Shown: positions 1 through 8,549, counted from the first letter of the stretch. The stretch: DNA of 64,000 nt from an uncultured Clostridia bacterium (GCA_947625725.1 CANQPI010000002.1:1-64000); one strand, 5' to 3'. Notes: generated by a model not told the origin, from the letters alone. Translations and numbers: made by a program.

Positions 1-118
1 CGGCTAAACATGTCACGCAGTGACATATTTAACTAATCAATTCAACTGTTCGCAGAAATAAATGTAAGGGGGATAGTGTGGTACTTGGCTGGACACGGCG
101 CGGGAGAGTAAGGTTTTG
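1..118. repeat. Direct repeat copy 1 (118 bp, cut by window edge)
   Basis: Positions 1-118 recur at 202-319 with only two differences (78 G versus 279 A, 100 G versus 301 C). Each copy contains the palindrome TGTCACGCAGTGACA (11-25 here) and the segment GGTACTTGGCTG (80-91). The copy may extend left of the window. No ORF is credible in it. It is probably a dispersed intergenic repeat, but its nature is unknown. Confidence 0.85.
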
Positions 119-200
119 CCGCATCCATTAAAAATCTTTGACATCAGTCGGAGATTTTTTTTCAATAAAATTCAGCCAAGTACCCTAGGCATTATCCCCC
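68..200. repeat. Inverted-arm repeat unit enclosing a hairpin
   Basis: GGGGGATA (68-75) and GGTACTTGGCTG (80-91) are answered in reverse complement by CAGCCAAGTACC (173-184) and TATCCCCC (193-200). The pair encloses about 80 bp. Inside, AAAAATCT (129-136) and AGATTTTT (about 151-158) form a terminator-like stem. The second unit has the same left arm (281-292) and a one-mismatch right arm (502-513). This is a MITE-like layout with no transposase nearby. Confidence 0.6.
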
Positions 201-201
201 G

Positions 202-319
202 CGGCTAAACATGTCACGCAGTGACATATTTAACTAATCAATTCAACTGTTCGCAGAAATAAATGTAAGGGGGATAGTATGGTACTTGGCTGGACACGGC
301 CCGGGAGAGTAAGGTTTTG
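202..319. repeat. Direct repeat copy 2 (118 bp)
   Basis: Near-identical to 1-118, offset by 201 bp. The two copies diverge right after TTTTG at 315-319. At that point this copy continues into a different 127-bp element with its own inverted arms (315-441). Confidence 0.85.
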
Positions 320-441
320 ACGGCGTATAGTCGTCGCAATACTTTGTCGGGCTTGCGGTTGCACGGCGGTCATTTACGCACAGTAAACTCCCTTGTGCAG
401 TCCTTGCCCGCCTCGTCTTGCTTGCCTCTCCGCCGTCAAAA
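315..441. repeat. 127-bp element with perfect 11-bp inverted ends
   Basis: TTTTGACGGCG at 315-325 is the exact reverse complement of CGCCGTCAAAA at 431-441. The interior has no credible ORF. The repeat copies diverge exactly at the left arm, so this looks like a separate small element nested in the second repeat unit. The rest of 442-594 shows only the right arm of the outer unit (502-513). Confidence 0.55.
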
Positions 442-624
442 AAATATTTGCAAAATCAAAGTTTGTTAAAGGCTCTCCTTGTGGCGGTTTGATTACAAAT
501 TCAGTCAAGTACCATTAAAAGTGGTGCAAAGTGGCGCAAAATTACGCGCGGAACACAGTCTGAACACGTTTGTTGCACGCCAAATGGAAACAAGGTGGTT
601 AATTCGAACAAATCTGTTCAAAAT

Positions 625-656
625 AAGCCACTCTTAAAGAATTTCAAGAGCGGCTT
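625..656 (-). terminator. Terminator-like hairpin after the first XRE gene
   Basis: AAGCCACTCTT (625-635) pairs with AAGAGCGGCTT (646-656) with one mismatch, and a T-rich run follows on the minus strand. It lies 17 bp beyond the stop codon of the leftward XRE gene. Confidence 0.5.
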
Positions 657-672
657 TGTTATCTTATTTCTA

Positions 673-882
673 TCAGTAATCCGACAGTCCCAGCAAGTAG
701 TCCGCGCTGACATGCAACACGTTGCATATCACGCACAGCATTTCGGCGTCGGGCAGAGTTGCACCCCGTTCCCATTTGCTTACGCAGGACTGTTGCACGT
801 TGCATTTCAAAGCAAATTCCATTTGATTCATTTTGTTTTCCGACCGTATTTCTTTGAGCCGCTGTGCAAATTTGGTTATCAT
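673..882 (-). CDS. XRE-family HTH transcriptional regulator (69 aa)
   Basis: A single-domain Cro/CI-type DNA-binding protein. The helix-turn-helix spans about residues 7-60, with the typical SCVSKWERG recognition-helix motif near residues 32-40 and the C-terminal VSADYLLGLSD ending common to this family in Clostridia. There is no effector domain, so it is probably a simple dimeric repressor. It is transcribed divergently from the 43-aa ORF and membrane-protein operon that starts at 1017. A perfect 19-bp palindrome (923-941) covers the -35 box of that operon. On the minus strand, TATACT (892-897) and TATAAT (887-892) lie only 4-9 bases before the ATG, and no Shine-Dalgarno is seen, so the mRNA is probably leaderless or nearly so. 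The family call is secure; the target is inferred from the layout. Confidence 0.9.
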   Translation of the reverse strand: MITKFAQRLKEIRSENKMNQMEFALKCNVQQSCVSKWERGATLPDAEMLCVICNVLHVSADYLLGLSDY

Positions 883-922
883 AGTGATTATAGTATAGTC
901 CGAGTAGGAATATTTTTATGCG

Positions 923-941
923 ATAGTCTTGACAAGACTAT
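923..941. promoter_or_regulatory. Candidate XRE operator (perfect 9-1-9 palindrome)
   Basis: ATAGTCTTGACAAGACTAT is a perfect inverted repeat around A932. It contains the TTGACA (929-934) of the rightward promoter and lies just upstream of the leftward XRE promoter, so bound repressor could control both. Read rightward it also resembles a hairpin followed by T6, but its place over a promoter favours an operator. Confidence 0.7.
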
Positions 942-957
942 TTTTTAGTTATATAAT
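929..957 (+). promoter_or_regulatory. Sigma-A promoter, TTGACA-17-TATAAT
   Basis: TTGACA (929-934) and TATAAT (952-957) are separated by exactly 17 bp. Transcription would start near 964, about 50 bases before the ATG at 1017. The -35 box lies inside the palindrome at 923-941. Confidence 0.8.
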
Positions 958-1016
958 TAACCGTAACGTGAGGGTAACAAACTCGGTTAGTTGTGATAAA
1001 TTTCAAAGGATATAAA

Positions 1017-1148
1017 ATGGATAATAAGCAAGGGCTTTCCGACTTGTACATTATATTGAAAAATGCTCATCAAAAGCAATTTGAACAAGACGTTGTATCC
1101 GAATGGGCAACGAACGAACTAAAAGAAAAAGGGAGGATAGAGTTTTGA
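1017..1148 (+). CDS. Hypothetical small protein (43 aa)
   Basis: ATG at 1017 is preceded by AAAGGA at a good distance. The reading frame gives a charged 43-residue protein with no membrane segment (begins MDNKQGLSDLYIILKNAHQK, ends KGRIEF). Its TGA stop (1146-1148) overlaps the TTG start of the next gene (1145-1147) by the TTGA arrangement typical of translational coupling, and the next gene's Shine-Dalgarno GGGAGG (1131-1136) lies inside it. It is the first gene after the XRE-controlled promoter. I do not recognise the family. It could be a partner protein or a leader ORF that couples translation. Confidence 0.6.
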   Translation: MDNKQGLSDLYIILKNAHQKQFEQDVVSEWATNELKEKGRIEF

Positions 1149-2458
1149 CGCAAAAAGAAGAATTGTTATCTCAAATGTACACATTGCGCGCGGGATTGAG
1201 TTGGCTCTCACAAAAAAAGGTAGAACTCGACAAATTGAATAACGCAGTCAAAGTGCCCGCCAAAATTACCGAAAAAGAGATTTTGGAAAAAACCAGACAG
1301 CGGGTAAAAAGTTTGGAAAATCAATTGAAAGATACAGAAAAAAAGGAACTTGATGTCTGCGGAAGGCAAATTAAAGATAAGGGTGTTGATAAAGTTGCAG
1401 CAGTGACTATCTTTTTTGGAATTATTGCTTTTTCTATAGCAGTGGGATTATTTGCTTGGGGGTACGACCTGATGCTTAATCCTGTTGGATTGAGGATCGT
1501 AGGGATGTGGGTCGCATTTATTATTGCGGGAATTTTTTCGATTGGCGGCTTATTGTTGCTTTCTCTAATTATATCGCTGACCTCTAATCCCAAATCAATT
1601 AAATCGCAATTAGCCGTGTCTATAATGTTTTATATTTTAGCGGCGGCATTAGAGGTTGGCGGCGGCTTATTGCTAAAAATACATATATTTTGGTCGGGAA
1701 TCTCGTTCGCATTAGGCGGAATTGCCTTGATAATCGCGGTAGTTGAAACAATTCTTTACTCACGTAATCGTCGTCGTGATAAAAAATTTTATAAAGAATG
1801 GAAAGTGTTTTATGATAAAGAAAAAGAATTGAAAAAGGCAATAGAAGCGGCAAAACAAGATGTAGAAAACGCAAGGAAAGATCTTGTTCCGAAAGTGCAG
1901 GCGCAAAACGAAGCCGACATTGCCGAGGCGCACCGCAAAATCGAAGACATACGCAAAAATCAAATAGAACCGTTGACAAAATTGTGCAACGATTTTTACG
2001 ACACGCTGTTAGAAAATTACGGCAATTCTCTGGATAAGCGCGACTGGGCTTATTTGGATCTGGTGATTTTCTATATCGAAACCAACCGCGCGGAATCGAT
2101 ACGCGAGGCTTTGCAGCAAATCGACCGCGAACGCCAAACGCAGCAAATCGTGGCGAGCATGCGCGAGGCGACGGAGCAAATTTGTCTGTCTATCAAGACG
2201 GAAATGCGCTCGCTCGGGCAATCGATCGAATACGGCTTCAACAGGTTGGAGAGCAGTGTGAGCGATATGAAAAACATTTTCAACAGACGAATTTCCTCAC
2301 TGCAAGCCAGCGTCGAAAACAGCGCGGCGCAAACGCAACTTCTCGCAAGCGCGCAAATATCTCAAAGCACTTTGACAAACGCATTGCTTGCCAAGTCCAA
2401 TGCCACCAGCGAGCAGTTGATGAACGACGTCAATTACATAAGGCAAAGGTTGTACTGA
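1145..2458 (+). CDS. Four-TM coiled-coil membrane protein (437 aa), TTG start
   Basis: The longest frame opens at ATG 1103, but that start has no ribosome site and lies inside the 43-aa ORF. TTG at 1145 follows GGGAGG with an 8-base gap and overlaps the upstream stop, so it is the likelier start. From this start, residues 1-80 are charged and helical, four hydrophobic segments lie near 84-106, 115-145, 156-177 and 185-206, and a long coiled coil fills about 207-305. A C-terminal region follows, containing DWAYLDLVIFYIETNRA and a long low-complexity helical tail. Proteins of this layout occur in gut Firmicutes, but I know no function. The gene looks more A+T-rich than the lipoprotein genes to its right. 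It shares the XRE-controlled promoter at 929-957 and is followed by a strong terminator. Confidence 0.8.
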   Translation: MTQKEELLSQMYTLRAGLSWLSQKKVELDKLNNAVKVPAKITEKEILEKTRQRVKSLENQLKDTEKKELDVCGRQIKDKGVDKVAAVTIFFGIIAFSIAVGLFAWGYDLMLNPVGLRIVGMWVAFIIAGIFSIGGLLLLSLIISLTSNPKSIKSQLAVSIMFYILAAALEVGGGLLLKIHIFWSGISFALGGIALIIAVVETILYSRNRRRDKKFYKEWKVFYDKEKELKKAIEAAKQDVENARKDLVPKVQAQNEADIAEAHRKIEDIRKNQIEPLTKLCNDFYDTLLENYGNSLDKRDWAYLDLVIFYIETNRAESIREALQQIDRERQTQQIVASMREATEQICLSIKTEMRSLGQSIEYGFNRLESSVSDMKNIFNRRISSLQASVENSAAQTQLLASAQISQSTLTNALLAKSNATSEQLMNDVNYIRQRLY

Positions 2459-2474
2459 CCAAAGGAAAATTTTT

Positions 2475-2505
2475 GCGGAACGGGGAAAAACCGTTCCGCT
2501 TTTTT
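2475..2505 (+). terminator. Rho-independent terminator
   Basis: GCGGAACGG (2475-2483) pairs perfectly with CCGTTCCGC (2491-2499), followed by T6, 16 bp after the stop of the membrane-protein gene. Confidence 0.9.
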
Positions 2506-2746
2506 CGTTTGGCAAGGTGGCGCGCCGAAATTTTTCTCGCCCCGCGCCCGTCGTCGGGCAAGCACGGGCAAAGCGCAACAATTGCGACCCGTGCGGCAAA
2601 AATTCCGTCAAAAATGCGCCTACATTCGCGCGCAGACAAGGGTCGAAATGTTCCGTTTTTCGACAGGACGTGCTATATTTTATCACATAAAATGCTTTAA
2701 TTTCAAAATTTTTTTTAGAATATTTTCATTTTTTGACTTCATTTGC
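2506..2746. other. Intergenic stretch, nothing recognised
   Basis: Between the terminator and the next promoter I see no ORF with a ribosome site, no tRNA-like structure and no strong inverted repeat. The last 80 bases are A+T-rich, as expected upstream of a promoter. Confidence 0.5.
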
Positions 2747-2776
2747 TTTACCTTTTGCATACAAATATGCTACAAT
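2747..2776 (+). promoter_or_regulatory. Extended -10 promoter of the lipoprotein operon
   Basis: A TGCTACAAT extended -10 (hexamer 2771-2776) is preceded at 18 bp by a weak -35, TTTACC (2747-2752). The start point would be near 2783, giving a leader of about 75 bases before the first lipoprotein gene. Confidence 0.55.
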
Positions 2777-2859
2777 ACATTCAATATTACTATTTTGGCG
2801 GTGCAGTAACCGATCGGCAAGGAAATAGTAAGGAGTTAGCTATCAGGAGGAATATGTTT

Positions 2860-5565
2860 ATGAAACAAGCAAAAAGGCTAATTGTCGCATTTTTGTGCCT
2901 TGCACTCGTGTTGACCGGAACCTTGTTGGTTGTTGTAGCATGCGGTGAGGAAGGTTATTCTATCACCGCTTCTTTTAACAGTCAAGAAGGAACCGTCACC
3001 TACACCGATCAGCAACAGAACCGTCGCTACGCCGCCGACGAGCAAGTTACGGTTACTGTGACGCCGAACGAAAATTATCAAGTGCAAAGTTTCAAAGTCA
3101 ACGGCGAAGAACAGTCGCTAAACGACGGCATATACACATTTAATATCACGCAAAACACCGAAATCGTCGTCACGTTCGAACCGACCGATACCGACGTAAA
3201 GCACGTTTTGACCTACGGTTTGGGCGCGCACGCCGCAAGCGGCGCAACGGCTCCCGCGCAGGAAAGTTTGGCGCAGGACGAAACGACCTCTTTGCCGCAG
3301 GGACCGTCAGCCGAGCAGGGTTGGGAATTCGGCGGATGGAGCGACGGCACGCAAACTTATGCCGCGGGCGCAACATTCACAATGCCCGACGACGACGTAA
3401 CGCTCACGGCGCAGTGGAACTCCGCGGATACGCCCACGACCTACACGCTCACCGTTGAAAAAACGGAAAACGGCAGTGTAGAAGTCGATCCCGAAGAAGG
3501 TCCGTATCTTACGGGCACGGAAATTACCGTCACAGCCACACCCGACCCCGGCTACGAAATTTACACATTTATGGTAAATGATGCTCCCGTCAATCACAAA
3601 GACGGCGTGTACAGTTTTACGATAACGGAAAACACCACGATAACAGTTTATTTCACTCAAAGCGTTTTCCAAACCTATTCGCTCAGGACGGAAATAGACG
3701 TTGTCGGTACGGGGACGATCACCGTCCAACCGCAAAAGACGGAGTACATCGAGGGCGACGAAATAACCGTGACCTTTGTTCCCGCGCAAAACTACACTTT
3801 GAATCGCTTTACGGTACAGGGCGTAGACGCCGAACTTACGGACGCGCAAGCGCGCAGTTACACGTTTAATATAGCGGACAACACAGTCATACGCGCCTAC
3901 TTCAAGGCGACGGAATCAACGACCTCGCTCCCCGACTACTTTTACGGGCAGTGGACTCAAATAAACCCCCTGGGGGGACACGTCGGCAAGGTGAAAATAT
4001 CCGCAACGGAATTCAAGTACGACGACGACATCAAAGGCGAGCAAACCTATCAAGTGGTGCAAACCCCCGAGGGCTACGCGTACAAAAACGACCCGTTCAC
4101 TACTTACTTCGGATTTTTCACGGAAGATCACGACGTGCTGTACATTCACATGGGCGGAACGCTGTTCTATCTGTTCACGGCGGACGGCACGATCCCCGAC
4201 AAAACTTTCCCCGCTGCGTTCAACAACACCAAGTGGGACAGCGAAAATATGGGACGTATTTCTTTCGAACTAGGCAAAGCCAAGTTGGACGGCAACAACG
4301 CGTATCTTCTCGACGCGGAGCAGGACGGCGACGCCTACACGTTGCACGTTCTCTACAACGGCGGATATTGGATACTTACCTACACGTTGCAAGACAAATC
4401 TCTTACTTTCGCTCAACCGGGCGGACAGGGACAGGACAGAACGTACATTTTGTTGGAAGCCAAACCTCTGCCCGACGAATACAAGGGCACTTGGACGATA
4501 GTCGGCAACGGCGAGGATCTGACGGTGGATAGCGACGGCTACTTGCATTACCGCGGAGAGATACGCGACGTAATGACAGCCGGCAAAGTAAATTACGCCT
4601 ACGAATTTACCATTGACGACAACAGGTTCGGCTTGGGAGTTCTCTACGGCACGCAAATGTTGTTTGTGTTGGATTTCGCCGACGACAAATACGAGTTATA
4701 CTGTCTGCAAGGAACGGACGTACCCAACTCGACCGTCGGTCTGCCCGACGACTACAACGGCGATTGGGTATATCAACCGAGCGGCGGCGACAAATTGACG
4801 TTGCATATCGAGGGCGGTACAATTACCATCAACGGACAGCAAGTCAAGTATTGGGGCGAGGAAATTCAGGAAGAAGGCTACATTGCTCGCGCGGTGTACG
4901 ACAACTCCTATTGGGACGTTATTATCAGTTCTTCGATGGTGGAGTTCGGCAGCGTTATGTTCGATCACTCCGCCAACAAGGACAAGTGGGATCTGCAATT
5001 CCGTCGCGAAGGTAGCGCGGGCGTAACGTTCCTTTCTACCTTTGTCGGCAGGTGGACGCAGTTGGGCGGCGACAACGTAATAGTTATCGGCGACGACACG
5101 TTCTCTTTCAACGGCACAAACTGCACGGGCGCAAGCCTCACTTGGAACACCTACAAGATAACGGGCGCGCTCAACGCCACCGTGAGCCTGTGGGAAGAAG
5201 GTTACTATATGAACGCTTTGTTGAAGGTGGAAACGGATAGCGGCACTTTCTACTACGAGAACGGCACGCCAAGCACTTCTTTCCCGACCGATTGGCGCGG
5301 CAAGACCTTTACAAGCGGCGAGGATACGGTAATTATCGCCGCAAACGGCAACGCCACGCTCAACGGCAACGCTCTGCGTTTGATCGATTACACGTTGAAC
5401 TTCGGCGATGGCGGGTTTGGCGGCACGGCGGGCGCTCCCGATACGGGTTTTGCCTACGACGAAGTTACCAAAACGCTGTACATCATCACATTCAATGCCG
5501 ACGGCGGCTTTACGCTCTCCGACTTGGACGGCAACAACACAAAGTTATTTACTCCGAGCGTTTAA
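2860..5565 (+). CDS. Surface lipoprotein with InlB-type repeats and beta-rich modules (901 aa)
   Basis: The start is taken at ATG 2860, 9 bases after AGGAGG (2845-2850); ATG 2854 is only 3 bases away. The lipoprotein signal has a hydrophobic core and the lipobox VVAC, with Cys28 as the lipidated residue. Four InlB/Listeria-Bacteroides-type repeats occupy about 33-350, one with the classic GWEFGG.WSDG and TLTAQW signature. From about 363 on come repeated units of about 90-110 residues that open with G-x-W (363, 542, 633, 729), each a run of short beta strands reminiscent of lipocalin-like folds. The protein is probably anchored on the outer face of the membrane for adhesion or ligand binding; the ligand is unknown. 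It is the first gene of a three-gene operon. Confidence 0.85.
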   Translation: MKQAKRLIVAFLCLALVLTGTLLVVVACGEEGYSITASFNSQEGTVTYTDQQQNRRYAADEQVTVTVTPNENYQVQSFKVNGEEQSLNDGIYTFNITQNTEIVVTFEPTDTDVKHVLTYGLGAHAASGATAPAQESLAQDETTSLPQGPSAEQGWEFGGWSDGTQTYAAGATFTMPDDDVTLTAQWNSADTPTTYTLTVEKTENGSVEVDPEEGPYLTGTEITVTATPDPGYEIYTFMVNDAPVNHKDGVYSFTITENTTITVYFTQSVFQTYSLRTEIDVVGTGTITVQPQKTEYIEGDEITVTFVPAQNYTLNRFTVQGVDAELTDAQARSYTFNIADNTVIRAYFKATESTTSLPDYFYGQWTQINPLGGHVGKVKISATEFKYDDDIKGEQTYQVVQTPEGYAYKNDPFTTYFGFFTEDHDVLYIHMGGTLFYLFTADGTIPDKTFPAAFNNTKWDSENMGRISFELGKAKLDGNNAYLLDAEQDGDAYTLHVLYNGGYWILTYTLQDKSLTFAQPGGQGQDRTYILLEAKPLPDEYKGTWTIVGNGEDLTVDSDGYLHYRGEIRDVMTAGKVNYAYEFTIDDNRFGLGVLYGTQMLFVLDFADDKYELYCLQGTDVPNSTVGLPDDYNGDWVYQPSGGDKLTLHIEGGTITINGQQVKYWGEEIQEEGYIARAVYDNSYWDVIISSSMVEFGSVMFDHSANKDKWDLQFRREGSAGVTFLSTFVGRWTQLGGDNVIVIGDDTFSFNGTNCTGASLTWNTYKITGALNATVSLWEEGYYMNALLKVETDSGTFYYENGTPSTSFPTDWRGKTFTSGEDTVIIAANGNATLNGNALRLIDYTLNFGDGGFGGTAGAPDTGFAYDEVTKTLYIITFNADGGFTLSDLDGNNTKLFTPSV

Positions 5566-5605
5566 CTGCGCTCACCGAGCAAAAAAATAAATCAGGAGGG
5601 AATTT

Positions 5606-8491
5606 ATGAAAAACATATCGCGTTGGTTGATTTGCATAACGCTTGTAGTCGCAATGGTCGTCACCCTTGGACTCGCCGCATGCGAACCCACCACAGTAAA
5701 AGCAACTTTTGAGGGGGGGGGCAGCGGCGCTACGGGCGACGCGCCCGACGACATTTCCAAAGAGATAGGCTCGCAAATAACCTTGCCTCAAAACACCTTT
5801 GAGTTCGCCGATCACACCTTTGCGGGTTGGTCGGACGGCGAAAACACCTATCAAGCGGGCGACAAGTACACTTTGCGCAAAGATACTACTTTCACCGCGC
5901 AATGGACGCAAAATCAACCCACAACCTACACGTTGAGTTTTGAGTTGGGCGATCATGCCGCCGATACCGCAACAACGCCCGAACAGCGCACTCTTGCGGA
6001 GGACGGCACAACTACGTTGCCCGACGCTCCTGCTGCCGAAAGCGGCTATCAATTCGACGGTTGGTATCACGGCGAAACCAAGTATGAAGCGGGCGCAACG
6101 TTCACAATGCCCGCCGAGAACGTAACTCTCACTGCGCGTTTTGTGTCGAATGAGGAGGAGAAACTTTTCGGCGACGAACTTGTCGGCACTTGGGGTAGCA
6201 TTTTCGACAACAAGCAAATCGTCATTACGTCCGACACGTTCAGTTACGACGGCGAAACCAAGGAGATAACGAAAAACAGCGACACGTCCTACACATTTGA
6301 CGGTCCAAGCGGCGAGTGGACGTTCGAAGTGATACAAAACGGCGAAAATTTGTTGATCAAAATACAAATCAGCGCAAACACGATATACTTCTTTGAGCGC
6401 GAGGGCGAGCAAACGAGAATTGCCATTCCCGAGCAGTATCGCGGCAAAACTTTCTCCCGCGGGTCGGAATACGAGTACCTTGTGGTAGACTCCGACGGTT
6501 ACATGGGATTCAGCAGAAGTTTTGTTGACGAAGGTACAGGTTCAACGACCATTTCCAGCCCCGTCAGATACTTCTATCACGACGAAGCCGCGGGCAGGAT
6601 GTATTGCGCAAACGAAACGTCGAGCGGCACAACCATGTATCTGCTCACTCTCGGCGACAACAGTATCGGATTGAGTGGCATCAGCGGCTATCCCGATTGG
6701 ACTTTCAAACTGCAAGGCACCAAAGAGGACCTTACGCCCATCGAGTGCGACCCGTTCGACACCGAGTACATTGGCTATTGGAGAACGGTCAACGAAGCCT
6801 CCAAAAACTACATTGAGATAGGCGAAAAATCCTTCTTCTACCGCACGTCTACCGACGGTTCCTATGACGACATAGGCAACTACTATGCGGCAAACATCAC
6901 GGACGGCACTCGTAGCGTAACTCTGGGCGGCAAAACCTACACGATAACAATGACCAAAGATCACAACATGATCGTTCTTGTTTCGGCAAGCGGCAACATG
7001 TATTTTGTCAAGGGTCGTTACGACGCGACTTACGATTTGGTGGACTTTGCCAACCCGTCGGTGGATTGGACTACCATATTCCCCGAGTTTGTGGATTCCG
7101 ACTTTACGTCCGACCCGAGAGTGTATCAATACTTTGCCAGCGAAGGTCAACCGGACATCTACTTTGAACCGAGAACTTACACTGAGGATCAATACGTGCC
7201 TACGCCGTTCTTGGGCAGCGACAGAATAACCATTCTCACGTGGGACTCCGCGCAACACAGCGGTACGCTGTTCAGCGGCAGCGGCTGGTACGAGTTTGCC
7301 ATCAGCGGCGACACGTTGGATACGTTCGAACTGACTCTCACCGACTTGCAAGGTCAATCGCACAAGTACACCAAGAAGGAAATTATCCCCGAAATCAAGA
7401 TAGACATTGACTACACGGGTACTTGGATAGCCGCCAACGGCGACAAGTTGATCATCACTCAAAAGGGTATATCCATTCAACTCAGCGGTTGGAGCGAGGC
7501 GCAAGCAGTCGTTGCAACCTTTGACGACAATGTGTTGAAGTACACATATAACGATACGGAATACACGATCACTTTGTACGCCGACGACAACGGAATTTAC
7601 ACAACGGACGAGTCGGGAACAAAAGTTTCCTACTATATAGAATACTTGGGAATGAGTCAAGTATTGAACGTCACAGGCATCAACGGCACGAAGTGGCAAA
7701 ACGCCGACGGCTCTATTATCATGGAAATCAAGAGTTTCAAACCGGTGATAGAGGGCAAAGACATTCGCATTATCACCAAACCGATCAGCGCAAGCACATC
7801 TATTGCGGGCGGAACATATTACGCATTCTACGAGGGAAATTTCTACACCTACTCCGCTTCGCTTAGCGAAATCAAACTTACCCCTTGCGTTGAGGGCTTG
7901 GGCGAAGAAATAATCTTTACTTCCTACGTTGAGCAAGGCGGCGGTGATGACGGCGACGACAGCGTTACTTTCCCCGAAAAATATCGCGGTGACACTTGGA
8001 CGCGTACCGGTGGTTGGACTAACTTTACAATTGTTTTCAGTGCTGACAGTTTTCTGTATATGGGCAAAACTACCTATTCGGGCAATTTGACCTACAACGA
8101 GAAAACGGGCGTCTACACATTGACGGGCGCAACGGTGGTGTTCCTCAACGACGACATCTGTTTGGCTGTGCTAGGTTCGAGCGGATACATCTTTACGCGC
8201 AACAACGCAACGCCCACAACTACCATACCGCAAGAAGCGTTTGGCTCCTACTCCGACGGAACTAACTCCGCAACGCTTGACGGCAGCGGTATCACAACGG
8301 ATCTGGCGCCTTATGGCACAACCCTTGCTCACGTACAGGATAACGGCGACGGCAGTTACACGATTTGGGTAAGTTATCAGCCCAAGGGAAGTTACACCAA
8401 CACATACTATCGTTGGACAATCAAAGACGGCACGATTACCGTACAATCGCTCGACGGCGAAACATTGTTTACACTCACTTTGCAACAATAA
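5606..8491 (+). CDS. Surface lipoprotein with InlB-type repeats and beta-rich modules (961 aa)
   Basis: ATG 5606 follows AGGAGG at an ideal distance, 40 bp after the previous stop. The signal peptide ends in the lipobox LAAC (Cys26). Two InlB-type repeats lie at about 30-101 and 107-182, with FAGWSDG and FDGWYHG motifs. The rest is a series of G-x-W-started beta-rich units (for example LVGTWGS near 190 and YIGYWRTVN near 390), as in the gene upstream, to which it is clearly related. A run of nine G (5713-5721) codes for Gly residues just after the mature N terminus, so slippage there would truncate the protein. Role inferred as surface binding or adhesion. Confidence 0.85.
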   Translation: MKNISRWLICITLVVAMVVTLGLAACEPTTVKATFEGGGSGATGDAPDDISKEIGSQITLPQNTFEFADHTFAGWSDGENTYQAGDKYTLRKDTTFTAQWTQNQPTTYTLSFELGDHAADTATTPEQRTLAEDGTTTLPDAPAAESGYQFDGWYHGETKYEAGATFTMPAENVTLTARFVSNEEEKLFGDELVGTWGSIFDNKQIVITSDTFSYDGETKEITKNSDTSYTFDGPSGEWTFEVIQNGENLLIKIQISANTIYFFEREGEQTRIAIPEQYRGKTFSRGSEYEYLVVDSDGYMGFSRSFVDEGTGSTTISSPVRYFYHDEAAGRMYCANETSSGTTMYLLTLGDNSIGLSGISGYPDWTFKLQGTKEDLTPIECDPFDTEYIGYWRTVNEASKNYIEIGEKSFFYRTSTDGSYDDIGNYYAANITDGTRSVTLGGKTYTITMTKDHNMIVLVSASGNMYFVKGRYDATYDLVDFANPSVDWTTIFPEFVDSDFTSDPRVYQYFASEGQPDIYFEPRTYTEDQYVPTPFLGSDRITILTWDSAQHSGTLFSGSGWYEFAISGDTLDTFELTLTDLQGQSHKYTKKEIIPEIKIDIDYTGTWIAANGDKLIITQKGISIQLSGWSEAQAVVATFDDNVLKYTYNDTEYTITLYADDNGIYTTDESGTKVSYYIEYLGMSQVLNVTGINGTKWQNADGSIIMEIKSFKPVIEGKDIRIITKPISASTSIAGGTYYAFYEGNFYTYSASLSEIKLTPCVEGLGEEIIFTSYVEQGGGDDGDDSVTFPEKYRGDTWTRTGGWTNFTIVFSADSFLYMGKTTYSGNLTYNEKTGVYTLTGATVVFLNDDICLAVLGSSGYIFTRNNATPTTTIPQEAFGSYSDGTNSATLDGSGITTDLAPYGTTLAHVQDNGDGSYTIWVSYQPKGSYTNTYYRWTIKDGTITVQSLDGETLFTLTLQQ
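5713..5721 (+). repeat. G9 homopolymer inside a lipoprotein gene
   Basis: Nine consecutive G bases encode the glycines of FEGGGSG around residues 36-39 of the 961-aa lipoprotein. A one-base change would shift the frame about ten residues after the lipidated cysteine. This is a candidate slipped-strand phase-variation site, though sequencing error in the tract length is also possible. Confidence 0.7.
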
Positions 8492-8522
8492 TTGACTTGC
8501 GCGACTTGCGCGTCAAATATTT

Positions 8523-8549
8523 CTTTCGCCGCAGTTTCAGCGGCGAAAG
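8523..8549 (+). promoter_or_regulatory. Intercistronic hairpin (10-bp perfect stem)
   Basis: CTTTCGCCGC (8523-8532) pairs perfectly with GCGGCGAAAG (8540-8549) around a 7-base loop. No T run follows, so it is not a classic terminator. It lies directly before the ribosome site of the third lipoprotein gene and may act as an mRNA-processing or stability element. Confidence 0.65.

Noticed and set aside
1..319. CRISPR array
   Set aside because: Only two copies, 118 bp long and 201 bp apart, with no cas genes. This does not fit an array.
595..948. 117-aa plus-strand frame
   Set aside because: It overlaps the XRE gene on the other strand, which has a clear family assignment. This frame has no motif or proper ribosome site.
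2182..2700. 172-aa frame overlapping the end of the membrane-protein gene
   Set aside because: It runs out of frame through the terminator at 2475-2505 and has no ribosome site.
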